A DNA stretch of 64,000 nucleotides, taken from the NCBI GenBank assembly GCA_001725415.1, contig MEGH01000007.1, positions 149,670-213,669 on the forward strand, given 5' to 3'. Shown here piece by piece: positions 30,565-40,631 of the stretch. Position numbers and translations under genes: made by a program. The notes below the pieces were generated by a model. The model worked only from the letters and a program-made list of their open reading frames with translations. It was not told where the DNA came from and searched no databases. This DNA is from Pseudonocardia sp. SCN 73-27 (lineage in GTDB: Bacteria; Actinomycetota; Actinomycetes; Mycobacteriales; Pseudonocardiaceae). Every line of letters begins with the position of its first letter. The stretch's first letter is position 1.

Positions 30565-31923
30565 ATGAGCAGCAACGATGCTGAACCCACCGCGACCGGA
30601 ACCGCAGCCGGAACCGCGACGATCCAACGATCCCAGCGACGACGCGCAGTATTCGCGAGCACGGTCGGAACCACGATCGAGTGGTACGACTTCTTCCTCT
30701 ACGGCACCGCGGCGGCGCTCATCTTCCCGCAGGTGTTCTTCCCCGGATCGCAGCCGTACGTCGGGATCATCGCCTCGTTCGGCACGCAGTTCGTGGGGTT
30801 CGCGGCCCGGCCGATCGGCGCCGCGATCTTCGGTCACTACGGCGACCGGATCGGCCGCAAGTCCACGCTCATCATCACGCTGCTGATGATGGGCATCGGG
30901 ACGGCGCTGATCGGCGTGCTGCCCAGCCACGCCGCGATCGGCATCGCCGCCCCGGTCCTGCTGACGGTTCTACGTCTGGTCCAAGGTGTCGCCGTCGGCG
31001 GCGAATGGGGCGGCTCGGTGCTGCTCGCGATGGAGTGGGGCCCGAAGCACCGCCGTGGGTTCATGGCGAGCTGGCCGCAGCTCGGTGTCCCGTTGGGCCT
31101 GCTGCTGTCGACGGCGCTCGTCCAGATCTTCTCCCGCGCCACCGGCCCGTCGTTCCAGACGTGGGGCTGGCGCATCCCGTTCCTGGTGAGCATCGTGCTC
31201 GTCGGCATCGGTCTCTACGTGCGGCTGCGTGTGCTCGAGTCCCCGGAGTTCTCGGCCGTGCGCGACACCAAGGCTGTCGCGCGTCAACCGCTTCTCGAGG
31301 TCATCCGCACCCAGTGGCGCGACATCCTCGTCTCCGCGTTCGTGCGCATGTCCGAGCAGGCGCCGTTCTACCTCTTCATCACGTTCGTGCTCACCTACGG
31401 CACCAAGAAGCTCGAGCTCGACCGCAACGACCTGCTGACCTACACCCTCATCGCCGCCGCGATCGGGCTGATCAGCGTGCCGCTGTTCGGGTACCTGTCC
31501 GACAGGATCGGCCGCAAGCTCATGTACGGCATCGGCGTCGTCGCGACCGGGCTGTTCGCGTTCCCCTACTTCGGGCTGCTCGACACCAAGGTGTCCGGGC
31601 TCGTGCTGCTGGCGATCGTCGTGTCGCTGATCTTCCACGACATGCAGTACGGACCGCAGGCCGCGCTGATCGCCGAGGTGTTCGGCACCAACGTCCGCTA
31701 CTCGGGTGCAGGGCTCGGCTACCAGCTGGCGTCGGTGATCGCGGGTGGGCCGGCGCCGCTCATCGCGGCGGCGATCCTCGCCGGGACCGGGTCGAGCACC
31801 GGTATCGCCTGGTACATCGTCGGCTGCGCGGTGGTGTCGCTGATCGCGCTGTTCCTGATGCCGACGGCGCGTGGCACCCACGCCCCCGCCTCCGACGTGC
31901 GGCCGGCGGTCTCCCGGAGCTGA
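30565..31923 (+). CDS. MHS-family MFS transporter
   Basis: A 452-residue major facilitator with 12 predicted helices. VGTTIEWYDFFLYGTAAALI at residues 35-55 and FGHYGDRIGRKSTLIITLL in the loop between helices 2 and 3 are the hallmarks of the metabolite:H+ symporter family (ShiA, ProP, KgtP). RLVQGVAVGGEWGGSVLLA and FGYLSDRIGRKLMYGIG repeat the pattern. Probable substrate is a carboxylate or similar metabolite. The ATG has GGGGAG 5 nt upstream. It follows the PaaX-type regulator on the same strand. Confidence 0.92.
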   Translation: MSSNDAEPTATGTAAGTATIQRSQRRRAVFASTVGTTIEWYDFFLYGTAAALIFPQVFFPGSQPYVGIIASFGTQFVGFAARPIGAAIFGHYGDRIGRKSTLIITLLMMGIGTALIGVLPSHAAIGIAAPVLLTVLRLVQGVAVGGEWGGSVLLAMEWGPKHRRGFMASWPQLGVPLGLLLSTALVQIFSRATGPSFQTWGWRIPFLVSIVLVGIGLYVRLRVLESPEFSAVRDTKAVARQPLLEVIRTQWRDILVSAFVRMSEQAPFYLFITFVLTYGTKKLELDRNDLLTYTLIAAAIGLISVPLFGYLSDRIGRKLMYGIGVVATGLFAFPYFGLLDTKVSGLVLLAIVVSLIFHDMQYGPQAALIAEVFGTNVRYSGAGLGYQLASVIAGGPAPLIAAAILAGTGSSTGIAWYIVGCAVVSLIALFLMPTARGTHAPASDVRPAVSRS

Positions 31924-31930
31924 GGGCACA

Positions 31931-32025
31931 CCGAGTTCGACAAGCACGCCCGGTTCGACAAGCACGCCGACTTCGACGTCACGCGGTTCCGATCACGGTC
32001 AGGACCAGCGTGGCGTCGAGCTCGG
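31931..32025. terminator. Two-part hairpin between convergent genes (type B, copy 2)
   Basis: Outer arms CCGAGTTCGAC (31931-31941) and GTCGAGCTCGG (32015-32025) pair with one mismatch, at the same position as in the 21536 element. TCAGGACCAG is shared too. The interior also holds a 16-bp direct repeat, GTTCGACAAGCACGCC, twice (31935-31950 and 31953-31968). It lies 7 nt after the MFS stop and 29 nt from the dnaE stop. Confidence 0.6.
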
Positions 32026-32054
32026 CGCAGGTGTGGCCGGAGCGGGCCCGCAGG

Positions 32055-35000
32055 TCAGCCGCCCAGGCAGCCCGGGCCGAGCAGTGCCTTCAGGTCTCCC
32101 ATCAGCGCCGAGCTGGCGGTGACGCGCAGCGCGTCGTCGAGGCGCAGCACCGTGGTGCGGGTGCCGTTGACAAGGCTCAGGTGCACGGGCCGGGTGCCGG
32201 GATGGGTCTTGAGCACGTCCTTGAGCCGGGCGACCACCGGCGGCGTGCAGCGCGTGGCCGCGAGGCTCACCGCCACCGGGGAGGTGTTCTCCTCCCCCGC
32301 CGCCTGCAGGTCGGGCACCGCCAGGTCGTTGGCGATCAGCGAGACGCGGTCGTCGCGCTTGGACACCCGCGCCTTGACCAGCACGATCGCGTCCTCGGCC
32401 ACGTCGATCCCGACGACCTGGTAGGCCCGCGGGAAGAACAGCACCTCGATGCCACCGGCGAGGTCCTCGATCTGGGCCGACGCCCAGGGCTCGCCGTTCT
32501 TGTTCACCCGCCGGTTGACACCCGCGAGGATGCCGCCGACGGTGACCTGCGCGCCGTCGGACACCGTGCCGTCGAGGATGTTCTGGATCGGGGTGTCGGC
32601 CTTGGCCGCGAGCACACCCTCGACGCCGTGCAGCGGGTGCCCCGACACGTAGAGGCCGAGCATTTCCCGCTCGACGGCGAGGCGGTGCTTGGTGTCCCAC
32701 TCGTCGTCGGGGACCTTGACGTCGAAGATGCCTGCGAGCGCCGGGTCGGCCTCGGCCTCGCCGTCCATCGAGCCGAAGAGGTCGAACTGGCCCATCGAGG
32801 CGGCCTTCTTCGTGCTCATCACCGCGTCGATCGCGTCGGCGTGCACGAGGAGCAACCCCTTGCGGGAGTGTCCGAGCGAGTCGAACGCGCCCGCCTTGAT
32901 CAGCGACTCGATGACCTTCTTGTTGCAGACGACCGCGTCGACCTTGCGCAGGAAGTCGGAGAAGTCGGTGAAGGCGCCCTTCTCCTTGCGGGCCGCGACG
33001 ATCGCGTCGACGACGTTGAAGCCGACGTTGCGGATGGCGCCCAGGCCGAAGCGGATGTCCTTGCCGACGGGCGCGAAGTTGCGGACCGACTCGTTGACGT
33101 CGGGCGGGAGCACCGTGATGCCCATGCGCCGGCACTCCGCCAGGTAGACGGCGGCCTTGTCCTTGTCGTCGCGGACCGAGGTGAGGACCGCGCCCATGTA
33201 CTCGGCCGGGTAGTTGGCCTTGAGGAACGCCGTCCAGTAGGAGACGACGCCGTAGGCCGCGGAGTGCGCGCGGTTGAACGCGTAGTCGGAGAACGGCAGC
33301 AGGATGTCCCACAGCGTCTTGACCGCGGCGGCGGAGTAGCCGTGGTCCTTCATGCCCTGGGCGAAGCCGGCGTACTCCTTGTCGAGGATCTCCTTCTTCT
33401 TCTTGCCCATGGCGCGACGCAGCAGGTCGGCCTTGCCGAGCGTGTAGCCGGCGAGCTTCTGGGCGATCGCCATGACCTGCTCCTGATACACGATCAGGCC
33501 GTAGGTCTCACCCAGGATGTCCTTGAGCGGCTCGGCCAGCTCCGGGTGGATCGGAGTGACCTCCTGCCGCTTGTTCTTGCGGTCGGCGTAGTCGTTGTGG
33601 GCGTTGGCGCCCATCGGACCCGGCCGGTACAGCGCGCCGACGGCGGAGATGTCGTCGAACTCGGTGGGGGCCATGCGGCGCAGCAGGTCGCGCATGGGGC
33701 CACCGTCGAGCTGGAACACGCCCAGGGTGTCGCCGCGGGCAAGCAGGTCGTAGGTCTTCTGGTCGTCGAGCTCGACGTCCTCGATGACCAGCTTCGGCTT
33801 GCCGTTGAGTTCGATGTTCTCCAGTGCGTCGTCGATGATCGTGAGGTTGCGCAGGCCCAGGAAGTCCATCTTGAGCAGCCCGAGCGTCTCGCAGGCGCCC
33901 ATGTCGAACTGCGTGATGATCGCGCCGTCGGCTTCGCGGCGCTGGATCGGGATGACGTCGAGCAGCGGCTTGCTCGACATGATCACGCCCGCCGCGTGCA
34001 CGCCCCACTGGCGCTTGAGGCCCTCGAGGCCCCTGGCGGTGTCGATGATCTCGCGGACCTGCGCGTCGGCCTCGTAGAGGGCCCGGACCTCGGTGGCCTC
34101 CGAGTAGCGCTTGTGGCCCGGGTCGAAGATGCCCGACAGCGGGATGTCCTTGCCCATGATGGCGGGCGGCATCGCCTTGGTGATCCGGTCGGCCACCGAG
34201 TAGCCGGGCTGGCCGAACAGCACACGCGCCGAGTCCTTGATCGCGGCCTTCGCCTTGATCGTGGAGTACGTGATGATCTGCGCGATCCGGTCCTCGCCGT
34301 ACTTCTCCGTCGTGTAGCGGATCATCTCGCCGCGCCGACGTTCGTCGAAGTCCATGTCGATGTCGGGCATCGAGATGCGCTCGGGGTTGAGGAAGCGCTC
34401 GAAGATCAACTTGTGCTTGATCGGGTCGAGGTCGGTGATCCCGAGGACGTAGGCCACCAGCGAGCCGGCCGCCGAGCCACGCCCCGGCCCGCACCGGATG
34501 CCGACCTTCTTGGCGTGCTGGATGAGGTCCGCGGTCACGATGAAGTAGCCGGGGAAGCCCATCTGGATGATGACCGACAGCTCGTACTCGGCCTGCTTGC
34601 GGTACTGCTCGGTGACGCCGTTGGGGAACCGCATGTGCAGGCCCCGCTCGACCTCCTTGACCAGCCAAGACTCCTCCGTCTCCCCCTCGGGGACGGGTGC
34701 GTGCGGCATGAGGTCCTGGCCCTCGGTGAACGACACGTCGACGCGCTCGGCGACGAGCAGCGTGTTGTCGCAGGCCTCTGGGTGGATCGGGTCCCACTGG
34801 GCGCGCATCTCGGCGGCGGACTTGAGGTAGAAGTCCTGCGCGTCGAACTTGAAGCGGTTGGGGTCGGCGAGGGTCTTGCCCGTCTGCACGCACAGGAGCA
34901 CCTCGTGGGGCTTGGTGTCCTCGGCGTAGGTGTAGTGCAGGTCGTTCGTGGCGAGGCCCGGCAGGTCGAGGGTCTTCTTCAGGCGGAAGAGGTCCTCCTG

Positions 35001-35609
35001 GACCCGTTTCTCGATCTCGATGCCGTGGTCCATCAACTCGCAGAAGAAGTTCTCCTTGCCGAAGATGTCCCGGTAGTCGCTCGCCGCCTGGCACGCGTCG
35101 TCGAACCGGTCCTGCTGGAGCAGGCGCGCGACCTCGCCCGACGGGCAGCCCGTCGTCGCGATGATCCCCTTGCCGTAGGTCTCCAGCAGCTCGCGGTCCA
35201 TACGCGGCTTGTAGTAGTAGCCCTCGAGGCTGGCCAGCGACGACAGCCGGAAGAGGTTGTGCATCCCCTCGGTGTTCTCGGCCAGCAACGTCATGTGGGT
35301 GTACATCTCACCCGGGTTGTCGTCGCTGACCGTCTGCCCGCCGAGGGTGGCGCGCTTGCGCTCGTGGCGGCTGCCCGGCGACAGGTAGCCCTCCATGCCG
35401 ATGATCGGCTTCACGCCCGATGCCTTGGCCTTGCGCCAGAACTCGTAGGCGCCGTAGACGTTGCCGTGGTCGGTCATGGCGAGGGCCGGCATGCCCATCT
35501 TCGCCGCTTCGGAGAACAGGTCGTCGAGCCGCGCGGCACCGTCGAGCATCGAGAACTCGGTGTGCGTGTGCAGGTGGACGAAGCTGTCGGTACTCGAGGC
35601 GGCTGTCAT
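32055..35609 (-). CDS. dnaE: DNA polymerase III subunit alpha
   Basis: The replicative polymerase catalytic subunit, 1184 residues. The PHP domain opens the protein ([19 protein letters not shown] and [13 protein letters not shown]). The polymerase core has [15 protein letters not shown] and the catalytic aspartates in [48 protein letters not shown] and an OB-fold region near 1000-1080 follow. Length and order are normal for actinobacterial DnaE1. The ATG at 35609 has only a weak ribosome binding site. The 231 bp upstream contain no gene. Confidence 0.98.
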   Translation of the reverse strand: MTAASSTDSFVHLHTHTEFSMLDGAARLDDLFSEAAKMGMPALAMTDHGNVYGAYEFWRKAKASGVKPIIGMEGYLSPGSRHERKRATLGGQTVSDDNPGEMYTHMTLLAENTEGMHNLFRLSSLASLEGYYYKPRMDRELLETYGKGIIATTGCPSGEVARLLQQDRFDDACQAASDYRDIFGKENFFCELMDHGIEIEKRVQEDLFRLKKTLDLPGLATNDLHYTYAEDTKPHEVLLCVQTGKTLADPNRFKFDAQDFYLKSAAEMRAQWDPIHPEACDNTLLVAERVDVSFTEGQDLMPHAPVPEGETEESWLVKEVERGLHMRFPNGVTEQYRKQAEYELSVIIQMGFPGYFIVTADLIQHAKKVGIRCGPGRGSAAGSLVAYVLGITDLDPIKHKLIFERFLNPERISMPDIDMDFDERRRGEMIRYTTEKYGEDRIAQIITYSTIKAKAAIKDSARVLFGQPGYSVADRITKAMPPAIMGKDIPLSGIFDPGHKRYSEATEVRALYEADAQVREIIDTARGLEGLKRQWGVHAAGVIMSSKPLLDVIPIQRREADGAIITQFDMGACETLGLLKMDFLGLRNLTIIDDALENIELNGKPKLVIEDVELDDQKTYDLLARGDTLGVFQLDGGPMRDLLRRMAPTEFDDISAVGALYRPGPMGANAHNDYADRKNKRQEVTPIHPELAEPLKDILGETYGLIVYQEQVMAIAQKLAGYTLGKADLLRRAMGKKKKEILDKEYAGFAQGMKDHGYSAAAVKTLWDILLPFSDYAFNRAHSAAYGVVSYWTAFLKANYPAEYMGAVLTSVRDDKDKAAVYLAECRRMGITVLPPDVNESVRNFAPVGKDIRFGLGAIRNVGFNVVDAIVAARKEKGAFTDFSDFLRKVDAVVCNKKVIESLIKAGAFDSLGHSRKGLLLVHADAIDAVMSTKKAASMGQFDLFGSMDGEAEADPALAGIFDVKVPDDEWDTKHRLAVEREMLGLYVSGHPLHGVEGVLAAKADTPIQNILDGTVSDGAQVTVGGILAGVNRRVNKNGEPWASAQIEDLAGGIEVLFFPRAYQVVGIDVAEDAIVLVKARVSKRDDRVSLIANDLAVPDLQAAGEENTSPVAVSLAATRCTPPVVARLKDVLKTHPGTRPVHLSLVNGTRTTVLRLDDALRVTASSALMGDLKALLGPGCLGG

Positions 35610-35840
35610 GGGGACCCGTCTGCTCCGTCCTCGCGCCGGGGGCGCGGTGCCGTCGGGCGCCCTCGGGGCGCGTGCCGTGATCTCCCCCCGGGAGGCTCGC
35701 GGAGCACCGCCGGGGAGGGACCCAGATTAGCCCCGGGCACCGACAACTCCGGCCACCCCCGCCGGGCCCGGCGGTATCCCCTGCTGACGGCCCCGGGGCG
35801 CGTGTCGCCCCACCCGCCCCGGCCGGCGGCAGCGCCCCGC

Positions 35841-37025
35841 TCAGGCCACCCGCAGCCCCGTCGCGACGCGGCCCGTGACCTCGGTGTAGACGTTCTCGAA
35901 GCGGTCCAGCGTCGCGTCGAGTGCGTGGCCGGCGACGATCTCGCGGCTCGCCGCGCCCATCCGGGCCCGCGTCACCGGGTCGGCGAGCAGCGCGCCCAGG
36001 GCCGCGGACAGCCCGTCGACGTCGCCGGGGGTGTAGAGCCAGCCGTTGCGGCCGGGCCGCACCAGGTGCGGCAGCGCCATCGCGTCGGCGGCGACGACGG
36101 GCTTGCCAGCCGACATCGCCTCCAGCGTCACGAGGCTCTGCAGTTCGGCGATGCCGGGCATCGCGAACACCGCGCAGCGACGGTACGCCGCGACGAGCGT
36201 CTCCTCGTCGACGAAGCCGTGGAACGTGGTCCGGCCGGCCACGCCGAGGCGGTCGGCGAGCGCGGTCCACGCCTCGCGGCGCGACCCGTCGCCGACGATC
36301 TCCAGCCGGGCGGCGCCGAGGCCCGCAGGCAGCGCCGCGAAGGCGCGCAGCAGCTCGTCGACGCGCTTCTCCTCGTCGAGGCGCCCGACGAACAGCACCG
36401 TCGGTTCCGCGGCCTCGACGCCACCGGCGTAGCGGGCCGAGTCGATGCCGCAGGAGACGGGGAGGACGCCGACGATGCCGGCGGCGTCGGCGAGCAGCCC
36501 TGCCGCGCGCTCGGTCGGCGCGGTGACCACACCGGCGCGGCCGTAGACACCGGCCAGGTCACGCCATGCCCAGCGGGCGGCGGCCTGCTGCAGCGCGTGC
36601 GGCACCTTGGCGTGGCCGAACAGGTTCTCCGGCATGAAGTGGTTGGTGGCGACGAGCGGCACCCCGGCCTTCGACGCCGCGACCGCGGTCCCGCGCCCGA
36701 CGACGAAGTGCGCCTGGACGTGCACGACATCGGGCTGCAGATCCTCGACGAGCGCCGCCGTCGCCGGCGAGGCCTGCCACGGGAGGCAGATCCGGAAGTT
36801 GTCGTGCAACGGGTAGCGGTGCGAGCGGACCCGGTGCACCCGGACCCCGTCGGGACCCGGACGCGGCTGCGTGCGGTGCGACGACGCGTCGGGCGAGGGG
36901 GCGACGACGTGTACGTCGTGACCGCGGCCGGCGAGCCCGCCCGCCAGCCGCTCGGCGAACCGGGCGGCCCCGTTGACGTCGGGTGGGAAGGTGTCGGCGC
37001 CGATCAGGATCCGCAGCGGACGCAC
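35841..37025 (-). CDS. Glycosyltransferase family 4 (GT-B)
   Basis: A 394-residue retaining GT-B enzyme. The N-terminal acceptor domain begins RILIGADTFPPDVNGAARFA and has DVVHVQAHFVVGRG. The C-terminal nucleotide-sugar domain has VLFVGRLDEEKRVDELLRAF, LEIVGDGS, FHGFVDEE and the EX7E motif within PGIAELQSLVTLEAMSAGKP. The closest known types are mannosyltransferases and PimB-like enzymes, but donor and acceptor cannot be assigned. The GTG at 37025 has GAGGT 6 nt upstream. It ends 231 nt before dnaE on the same strand. Confidence 0.88.
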   Translation of the reverse strand: MRPLRILIGADTFPPDVNGAARFAERLAGGLAGRGHDVHVVAPSPDASSHRTQPRPGPDGVRVHRVRSHRYPLHDNFRICLPWQASPATAALVEDLQPDVVHVQAHFVVGRGTAVAASKAGVPLVATNHFMPENLFGHAKVPHALQQAAARWAWRDLAGVYGRAGVVTAPTERAAGLLADAAGIVGVLPVSCGIDSARYAGGVEAAEPTVLFVGRLDEEKRVDELLRAFAALPAGLGAARLEIVGDGSRREAWTALADRLGVAGRTTFHGFVDEETLVAAYRRCAVFAMPGIAELQSLVTLEAMSAGKPVVAADAMALPHLVRPGRNGWLYTPGDVDGLSAALGALLADPVTRARMGAASREIVAGHALDATLDRFENVYTEVTGRVATGLRVA

Positions 37026-37085
37026 GGCGGTACCTCGCTCTCTCGTGTGGTTCGGATGTGGTTCGGGTGGTGGTTGCGTGGCCGG

Positions 37086-38027
37086 TCAGGACCGGCCCGC
37101 GTGGGCGAGCCGTTCGGTGCTCGCGACGGCGCGTTCCTGCTCGCGGCGGCGCAGGGCGTCGGGATGGTGGCGGGCCAGCGCGAGGACACCGACCGCGGCG
37201 ACGACCGCGCAACCGGCCATGCCCAGTGCGGCGGGCAGCCCGGTCGCGGCGCCCTCGCCGAGCAGCACGATCCCCAGCCCGACGGCGACGACGGGGTCGA
37301 CGACGGTGAGCGTCGCGACGACCAGTTCGGCCGGGCCGGCGGCGAAGGCCTGCTGGACGAGCCAGCCGCCCGCGAGCAGGGCGACGAGGATCGCGCCTGC
37401 CAGGCCGGCGACGTCGAGCACCGGAGCGCCGGCGGCGACACGTTCGGCGAGTGCGCGGACCAGGGCGGACACGAGCCCGAAGGCGGTCGCTCCCCCGGCG
37501 GCACACGCCAGGCAGCGCACGATCGGCGAGCCCGCCCGGGCCGCGACGGCGGCCAGCCCCAATACGACGGTGCCCACCCCGGCGCCGGCGATCGCGAGCG
37601 TCGTCGGGTCGGCGGCACCGGAGACGGCGCTGCCCGCGGCGAGGGCGACGAACCCCGCGACCCCGCCGACGGCGAGCCCGACCGCGGCACCGACGGCCGC
37701 CGACGGCCGGGTCCCGGTCGCCCGGGCGGCGAGCAGCACGGCGATCGGGACGGCGAGCACCCCGACGGGCTGGATCACCGACACAGGAGCGACGACGAGG
37801 GCGAGCGCGTGCAGGATCGCGCCGGCACCTGCCAGCGCGAGACCGAGGAGCCAGCCGGGCCGGCGCAGCAGCGCAGCGAACCCGTCGGCGCCGAGCCGGG
37901 CGGCGCCGGTGCCGCGGGCCGACGGCCCGGGCACGGCCTCGGCGGCCACGGCCCGGTGCTGCAGGATCCCGCCCACCGCGAAGCAGGCGGCCGCGACGAC
38001 GGCGGCGAGGACGGCGAGCGCGGTCAC
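37086..38027 (-). CDS. DMT (EamA-like) family membrane transporter
   Basis: A 313-residue membrane protein with about 9-10 helices and short loops. The pattern is VLAAVVAAACFAVGGILQHR at the start, PVSVIQPVGVLAVPIAVLLA in the middle, and VVATLTVVDPVVAVGLGIVL near the end, the internal duplication typical of drug/metabolite exporters. A charged tail follows. The GTG at 38027 overlaps the stop of the DUF998 gene as GTGA. Cargo is unknown. Confidence 0.82.
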   Translation of the reverse strand: MTALAVLAAVVAAACFAVGGILQHRAVAAEAVPGPSARGTGAARLGADGFAALLRRPGWLLGLALAGAGAILHALALVVAPVSVIQPVGVLAVPIAVLLAARATGTRPSAAVGAAVGLAVGGVAGFVALAAGSAVSGAADPTTLAIAGAGVGTVVLGLAAVAARAGSPIVRCLACAAGGATAFGLVSALVRALAERVAAGAPVLDVAGLAGAILVALLAGGWLVQQAFAAGPAELVVATLTVVDPVVAVGLGIVLLGEGAATGLPAALGMAGCAVVAAVGVLALARHHPDALRRREQERAVASTERLAHAGRS

Positions 38028-38752
38028 CGGGCCACCTCCGCGGCGGGCACCACAGCGGGGGCGGCGGGCAGGGGGGCGTTCTGCGAGGTCACGACACCGC
38101 GGCGCAGGGCGCGCGCGGTCACCGGCAGCAGGACGATCACCAGCCCGTACAGAACACGCTCCACCAGCCCCAGCAGAGGAAATCCGGGTGAACCCAGCAC
38201 GACGATCGGGACATGACTGAGCAGGAAGGCGGCATCGAGCGCGGCCGTCGCGACGGTCAGCCGCACCAGCAGGACCGGCCCCTTCCCCGGGGTGAGGAGC
38301 CCCCTGGCGACGAGCCCCCTGGCCACCACCATCGCGATGACGGGCGCCAGCCCCAGCACGAGCGCGCCGCCCCAGCGGTGCACGACGGCGGAGAGGTCGG
38401 CGGGCGCGCCGCCGACGTTCGTCGGGAACGCGGCGACCAGGCCGAGCCCGATCACCCACACCGCGGTCAGCGCGGCGAGCACCGGGGCGCCCGGCAGCCG
38501 GGTCCGCCACGCCGCGACCGCGACGAACAGCCCTGCGACGGCCAGCGCCGCCGACGACACCGCCAGCAGCGCATACCCATCCGGCACTGCGACGTAGTCG
38601 CTGACGGTGAGCGCCAACGGATCCACCGTCCCGGCACCGAGCACGTGCAGCACCAGTACGGGCAGGACCGCGACGAGCGCGGCAACCGACACCCCCGTCG
38701 TGAGCCGGTGCACCCGTGCCGGCCCGGCCGTCCGATCCCCCCGGTTCCCCAT
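38024..38752 (-). CDS. DUF998-type membrane protein
   Basis: A 242-residue protein with six or seven predicted helices. VSDYVAVPDGYALLAVSSAALAV is split over helix 2; AAFPTNVGGAPADLSAVVHRWG is a typical periplasmic segment of the family, with the conserved FPTN and HRW. The function of the family is unknown. It is coupled to the downstream DMT transporter, so the two may work together. The ATG is at 38752. Confidence 0.75.
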   Translation of the reverse strand: MGNRGDRTAGPARVHRLTTGVSVAALVAVLPVLVLHVLGAGTVDPLALTVSDYVAVPDGYALLAVSSAALAVAGLFVAVAAWRTRLPGAPVLAALTAVWVIGLGLVAAFPTNVGGAPADLSAVVHRWGGALVLGLAPVIAMVVARGLVARGLLTPGKGPVLLVRLTVATAALDAAFLLSHVPIVVLGSPGFPLLGLVERVLYGLVIVLLPVTARALRRGVVTSQNAPLPAAPAVVPAAEVAR

Positions 38753-38848
38753 GCCGGCGACGTTTCCAGCGAGGCACCCGTTACGACATCCGGGCGACCA
38801 CCGAGCCCGACTCCGGAAAACCCCCCATGCCCACTGGGGGACGGCCGG

Positions 38849-39538
38849 TCAGCCGGTCGTGGCCGCGGGTACCACGCCGTCGTCGGGCAACGGGTCGACG
38901 CGGTCGGTCTGTTCGGGCAACAGCGGCGCGAGTGCGAGGTCGGTGAGCATCGCGCCGGCCGGGGCCGCCTGCACCGCGCGGACCCCGCCGCGGGCGGTGA
39001 TCGTCTCGAGCCCGGCCCGGTCGGTGCGCACCACGATCGCCACCACGCAGGCGCAGTCGGCGTTGCCCAGCGCGGCCTGCTCGGCGGCGGCGACGGCGCC
39101 GGGCCTCCCCGTCCGGCGGGAGGCGTCGGCCTGCGCGGCGAGCTGGGCCCGCTGCCGCGAGACGTCCACAGCGGTCGCGACGGGGACGCCGACGTCGAGG
39201 GTCTCGAAGCGCAGCGCCGTCTGGACCCGCGCGATCGGCACCCGCCACACGACCTGCACGACCGCGGAGTCGCCCGCGAGCGTGACGGCCTGCTCGCCGG
39301 TGACCGCGGCGTCGAACTGGACCAGCGCGGGCACGACGACGCCGGGCGCGGGCAGGGTCGCGGGCAGCGAGGCGAGGTAGTCGGACACCGTGGCGCCCGG
39401 GTCGGGGCCGAGCCGCACGGACCCGGTCACCGAGGGCGGCGGCCCGCCCGAACCCGGCCGGCTCCCGGCGTACCAGGCGACCCCGAGCAGCACGACGAGG
39501 CACACGCCGAACAGTGCGAGCCGACGCCGACCGGTCAC
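38849..39538 (-). CDS. Membrane-anchored protein of unknown function
   Basis: A 229-residue protein with one N-terminal signal-anchor (LALFGVCLVVLLGVAWYAG) and an exported domain. A single CAC pair (two Cys in NADCACVVAIVVRTDRAGL) could form a disulfide. No known domain is recognised. It begins 10 nt after the rluD stop, so it is probably co-transcribed with rluD. It may be a lineage-specific envelope protein. Confidence 0.7.
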   Translation of the reverse strand: MTGRRRLALFGVCLVVLLGVAWYAGSRPGSGGPPPSVTGSVRLGPDPGATVSDYLASLPATLPAPGVVVPALVQFDAAVTGEQAVTLAGDSAVVQVVWRVPIARVQTALRFETLDVGVPVATAVDVSRQRAQLAAQADASRRTGRPGAVAAAEQAALGNADCACVVAIVVRTDRAGLETITARGGVRAVQAAPAGAMLTDLALAPLLPEQTDRVDPLPDDGVVPAATTG

Positions 39539-39548
39539 CGCGGAACCC

Positions 39549-40484
39549 TCAGTCCTGCAACAGTTCCAGCGCCCGCGCCAGGTCGGCCGGGTAGGGGCTC
39601 ACGAAGTCGACACGACGCCCGTCGGCGGGGTGGGCGAAGCCGAGCTCGTGGGCGTGCAGCCACTGCCGCTCCAGCCGCACCCGCTTCGCGAGCGTGGGGT
39701 CGGCGCCGTAGGTCACGTCGCCGACGCAGGGGTGGCGCATCGCGGAGAAGTGCACCCGGATCTGGTGGGTGCGGCCCGTCTCGAGCCGGATGTCGAGCAG
39801 CGACGCCGCGCGGAACGCCTCGATCGTGTCGTAGTGGGTGACGCTGGGCCGCCCGCCCTCGACGACGGCGAACCGCCAGTCGTGGCGCGGATGGCGGTCG
39901 ATGGGCGCGTCGATGGTGCCGCGGCTCGGGTCGGGATGGCCCTGCACGACGGCGTGGTAGCGCTTGTCGACGGTGCGTTCCTTGAAAGCGCGCTTGAGCT
40001 CCGAGTACGCCGCCTCCGACTTGGCGACGACCATCACCCCGGTCGTGCCGGCGTCGAGGCGGTGCACGATGCCCTGCCGCTCGGCGGCCCCCGACGTCGC
40101 GACCCGCACGCCGAGCGCGGTCAGCCCGCCGACGACGGTCGGGCCCGCCCAGCCCGGGCTGGGGTGCGCGGCGACGCCGACGGGCTTGTCGACGACGACG
40201 ATGTCGTCGTCCTCGTAGAGGATCCCGAGCCCGGCGACGACCTCGACCGGGCCGCTGATGGCCTCGGAGGCGTCGCGTTCGGGATCGGGCAGCTCGATCT
40301 CGAGCCAGCCGCCCGCGACGAGCCGGTCGGACTTGCCGGCGGCGGTGCCGTCGACGGCGACGCGGCCGTCCTCGGCGAGCGTCGCGGCGACGGTGCGGGA
40401 CAGCCCGAGCAGGCGGGCGAGCCCGGCGTCGACACGCATGCCGTCGAGGCCGTCGGGAACGAGGAGACTGCGCAGCTCACCCAC
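39549..40484 (-). CDS. rluD: RluA/RluD family 23S rRNA pseudouridine synthase
   Basis: A 311-residue pseudouridine synthase. An N-terminal S4 RNA-binding domain (about residues 15-65, [21 protein letters not shown]) precedes the catalytic domain with the catalytic Asp144 in [29 protein letters not shown] and [13 protein letters not shown] complete the family pattern. RluD-type enzymes modify the large-subunit rRNA. The GTG at 40484 lacks a good ribosome binding site and is overlapped by a short upstream ORF. lspA, often upstream in actinobacteria, is absent here. Confidence 0.92.
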   Translation of the reverse strand: MGELRSLLVPDGLDGMRVDAGLARLLGLSRTVAATLAEDGRVAVDGTAAGKSDRLVAGGWLEIELPDPERDASEAISGPVEVVAGLGILYEDDDIVVVDKPVGVAAHPSPGWAGPTVVGGLTALGVRVATSGAAERQGIVHRLDAGTTGVMVVAKSEAAYSELKRAFKERTVDKRYHAVVQGHPDPSRGTIDAPIDRHPRHDWRFAVVEGGRPSVTHYDTIEAFRAASLLDIRLETGRTHQIRVHFSAMRHPCVGDVTYGADPTLAKRVRLERQWLHAHELGFAHPADGRRVDFVSPYPADLARALELLQD

Positions 40485-40512
40485 GGGCGGCGACCGGGTC
40501 GGGGGCGTTCAC
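40477..40512 (-). CDS. Possible 11-codon leaderless upstream ORF of rluD
   Basis: GTG at 40512 opens an 11-codon ORF ([11 protein letters not shown]) that ends with TGA at 40477, overlapping the rluD start by 8 nt in another frame. A GATAAT box (40519-40524) lies exactly 6 nt before the GTG, and rluD itself has no clear Shine-Dalgarno. Translation of the leaderless ORF could bring ribosomes to the rluD start. Prediction only. Confidence 0.4.
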   Translation of the reverse strand: MNAPDPVAARG

Positions 40513-40576
40513 CCGCCCATTATCTCCGGGCCGCCCGGGTGTCCGTGCCCCCGCCCGACCAGGCTCGTCGGACGGT

Positions 40577-40618
40577 CGTGAGTGGCAATGGTCGCCATGG
40601 CGACCGTTGCCGCTCACA
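40577..40618. repeat. 42-bp hairpin repeat, type A copy 2
   Basis: 20-nt arms around an AT loop with the outer CGTGAGTGGC. The inner stem is GGTCGCC/GGCGACC, different from the other copies but still paired. It has three arm differences, one of them a G-T-type pair. It begins 13 nt beyond the stop of the CPA1 antiporter on the minus strand, as a terminator would. Confidence 0.7.
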
Positions 40619-40631
40619 GGCTCGCGTTTCG

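Noticed and set aside
30681-38216. A 2511-codon open frame on the plus strand across dnaE and its neighbours
   Set aside because: It is the antisense shadow of dnaE, the glycosyltransferase and the DMT transporter. Its composition is Arg/Val/Gly-rich with no domain, caused by high GC in third positions.
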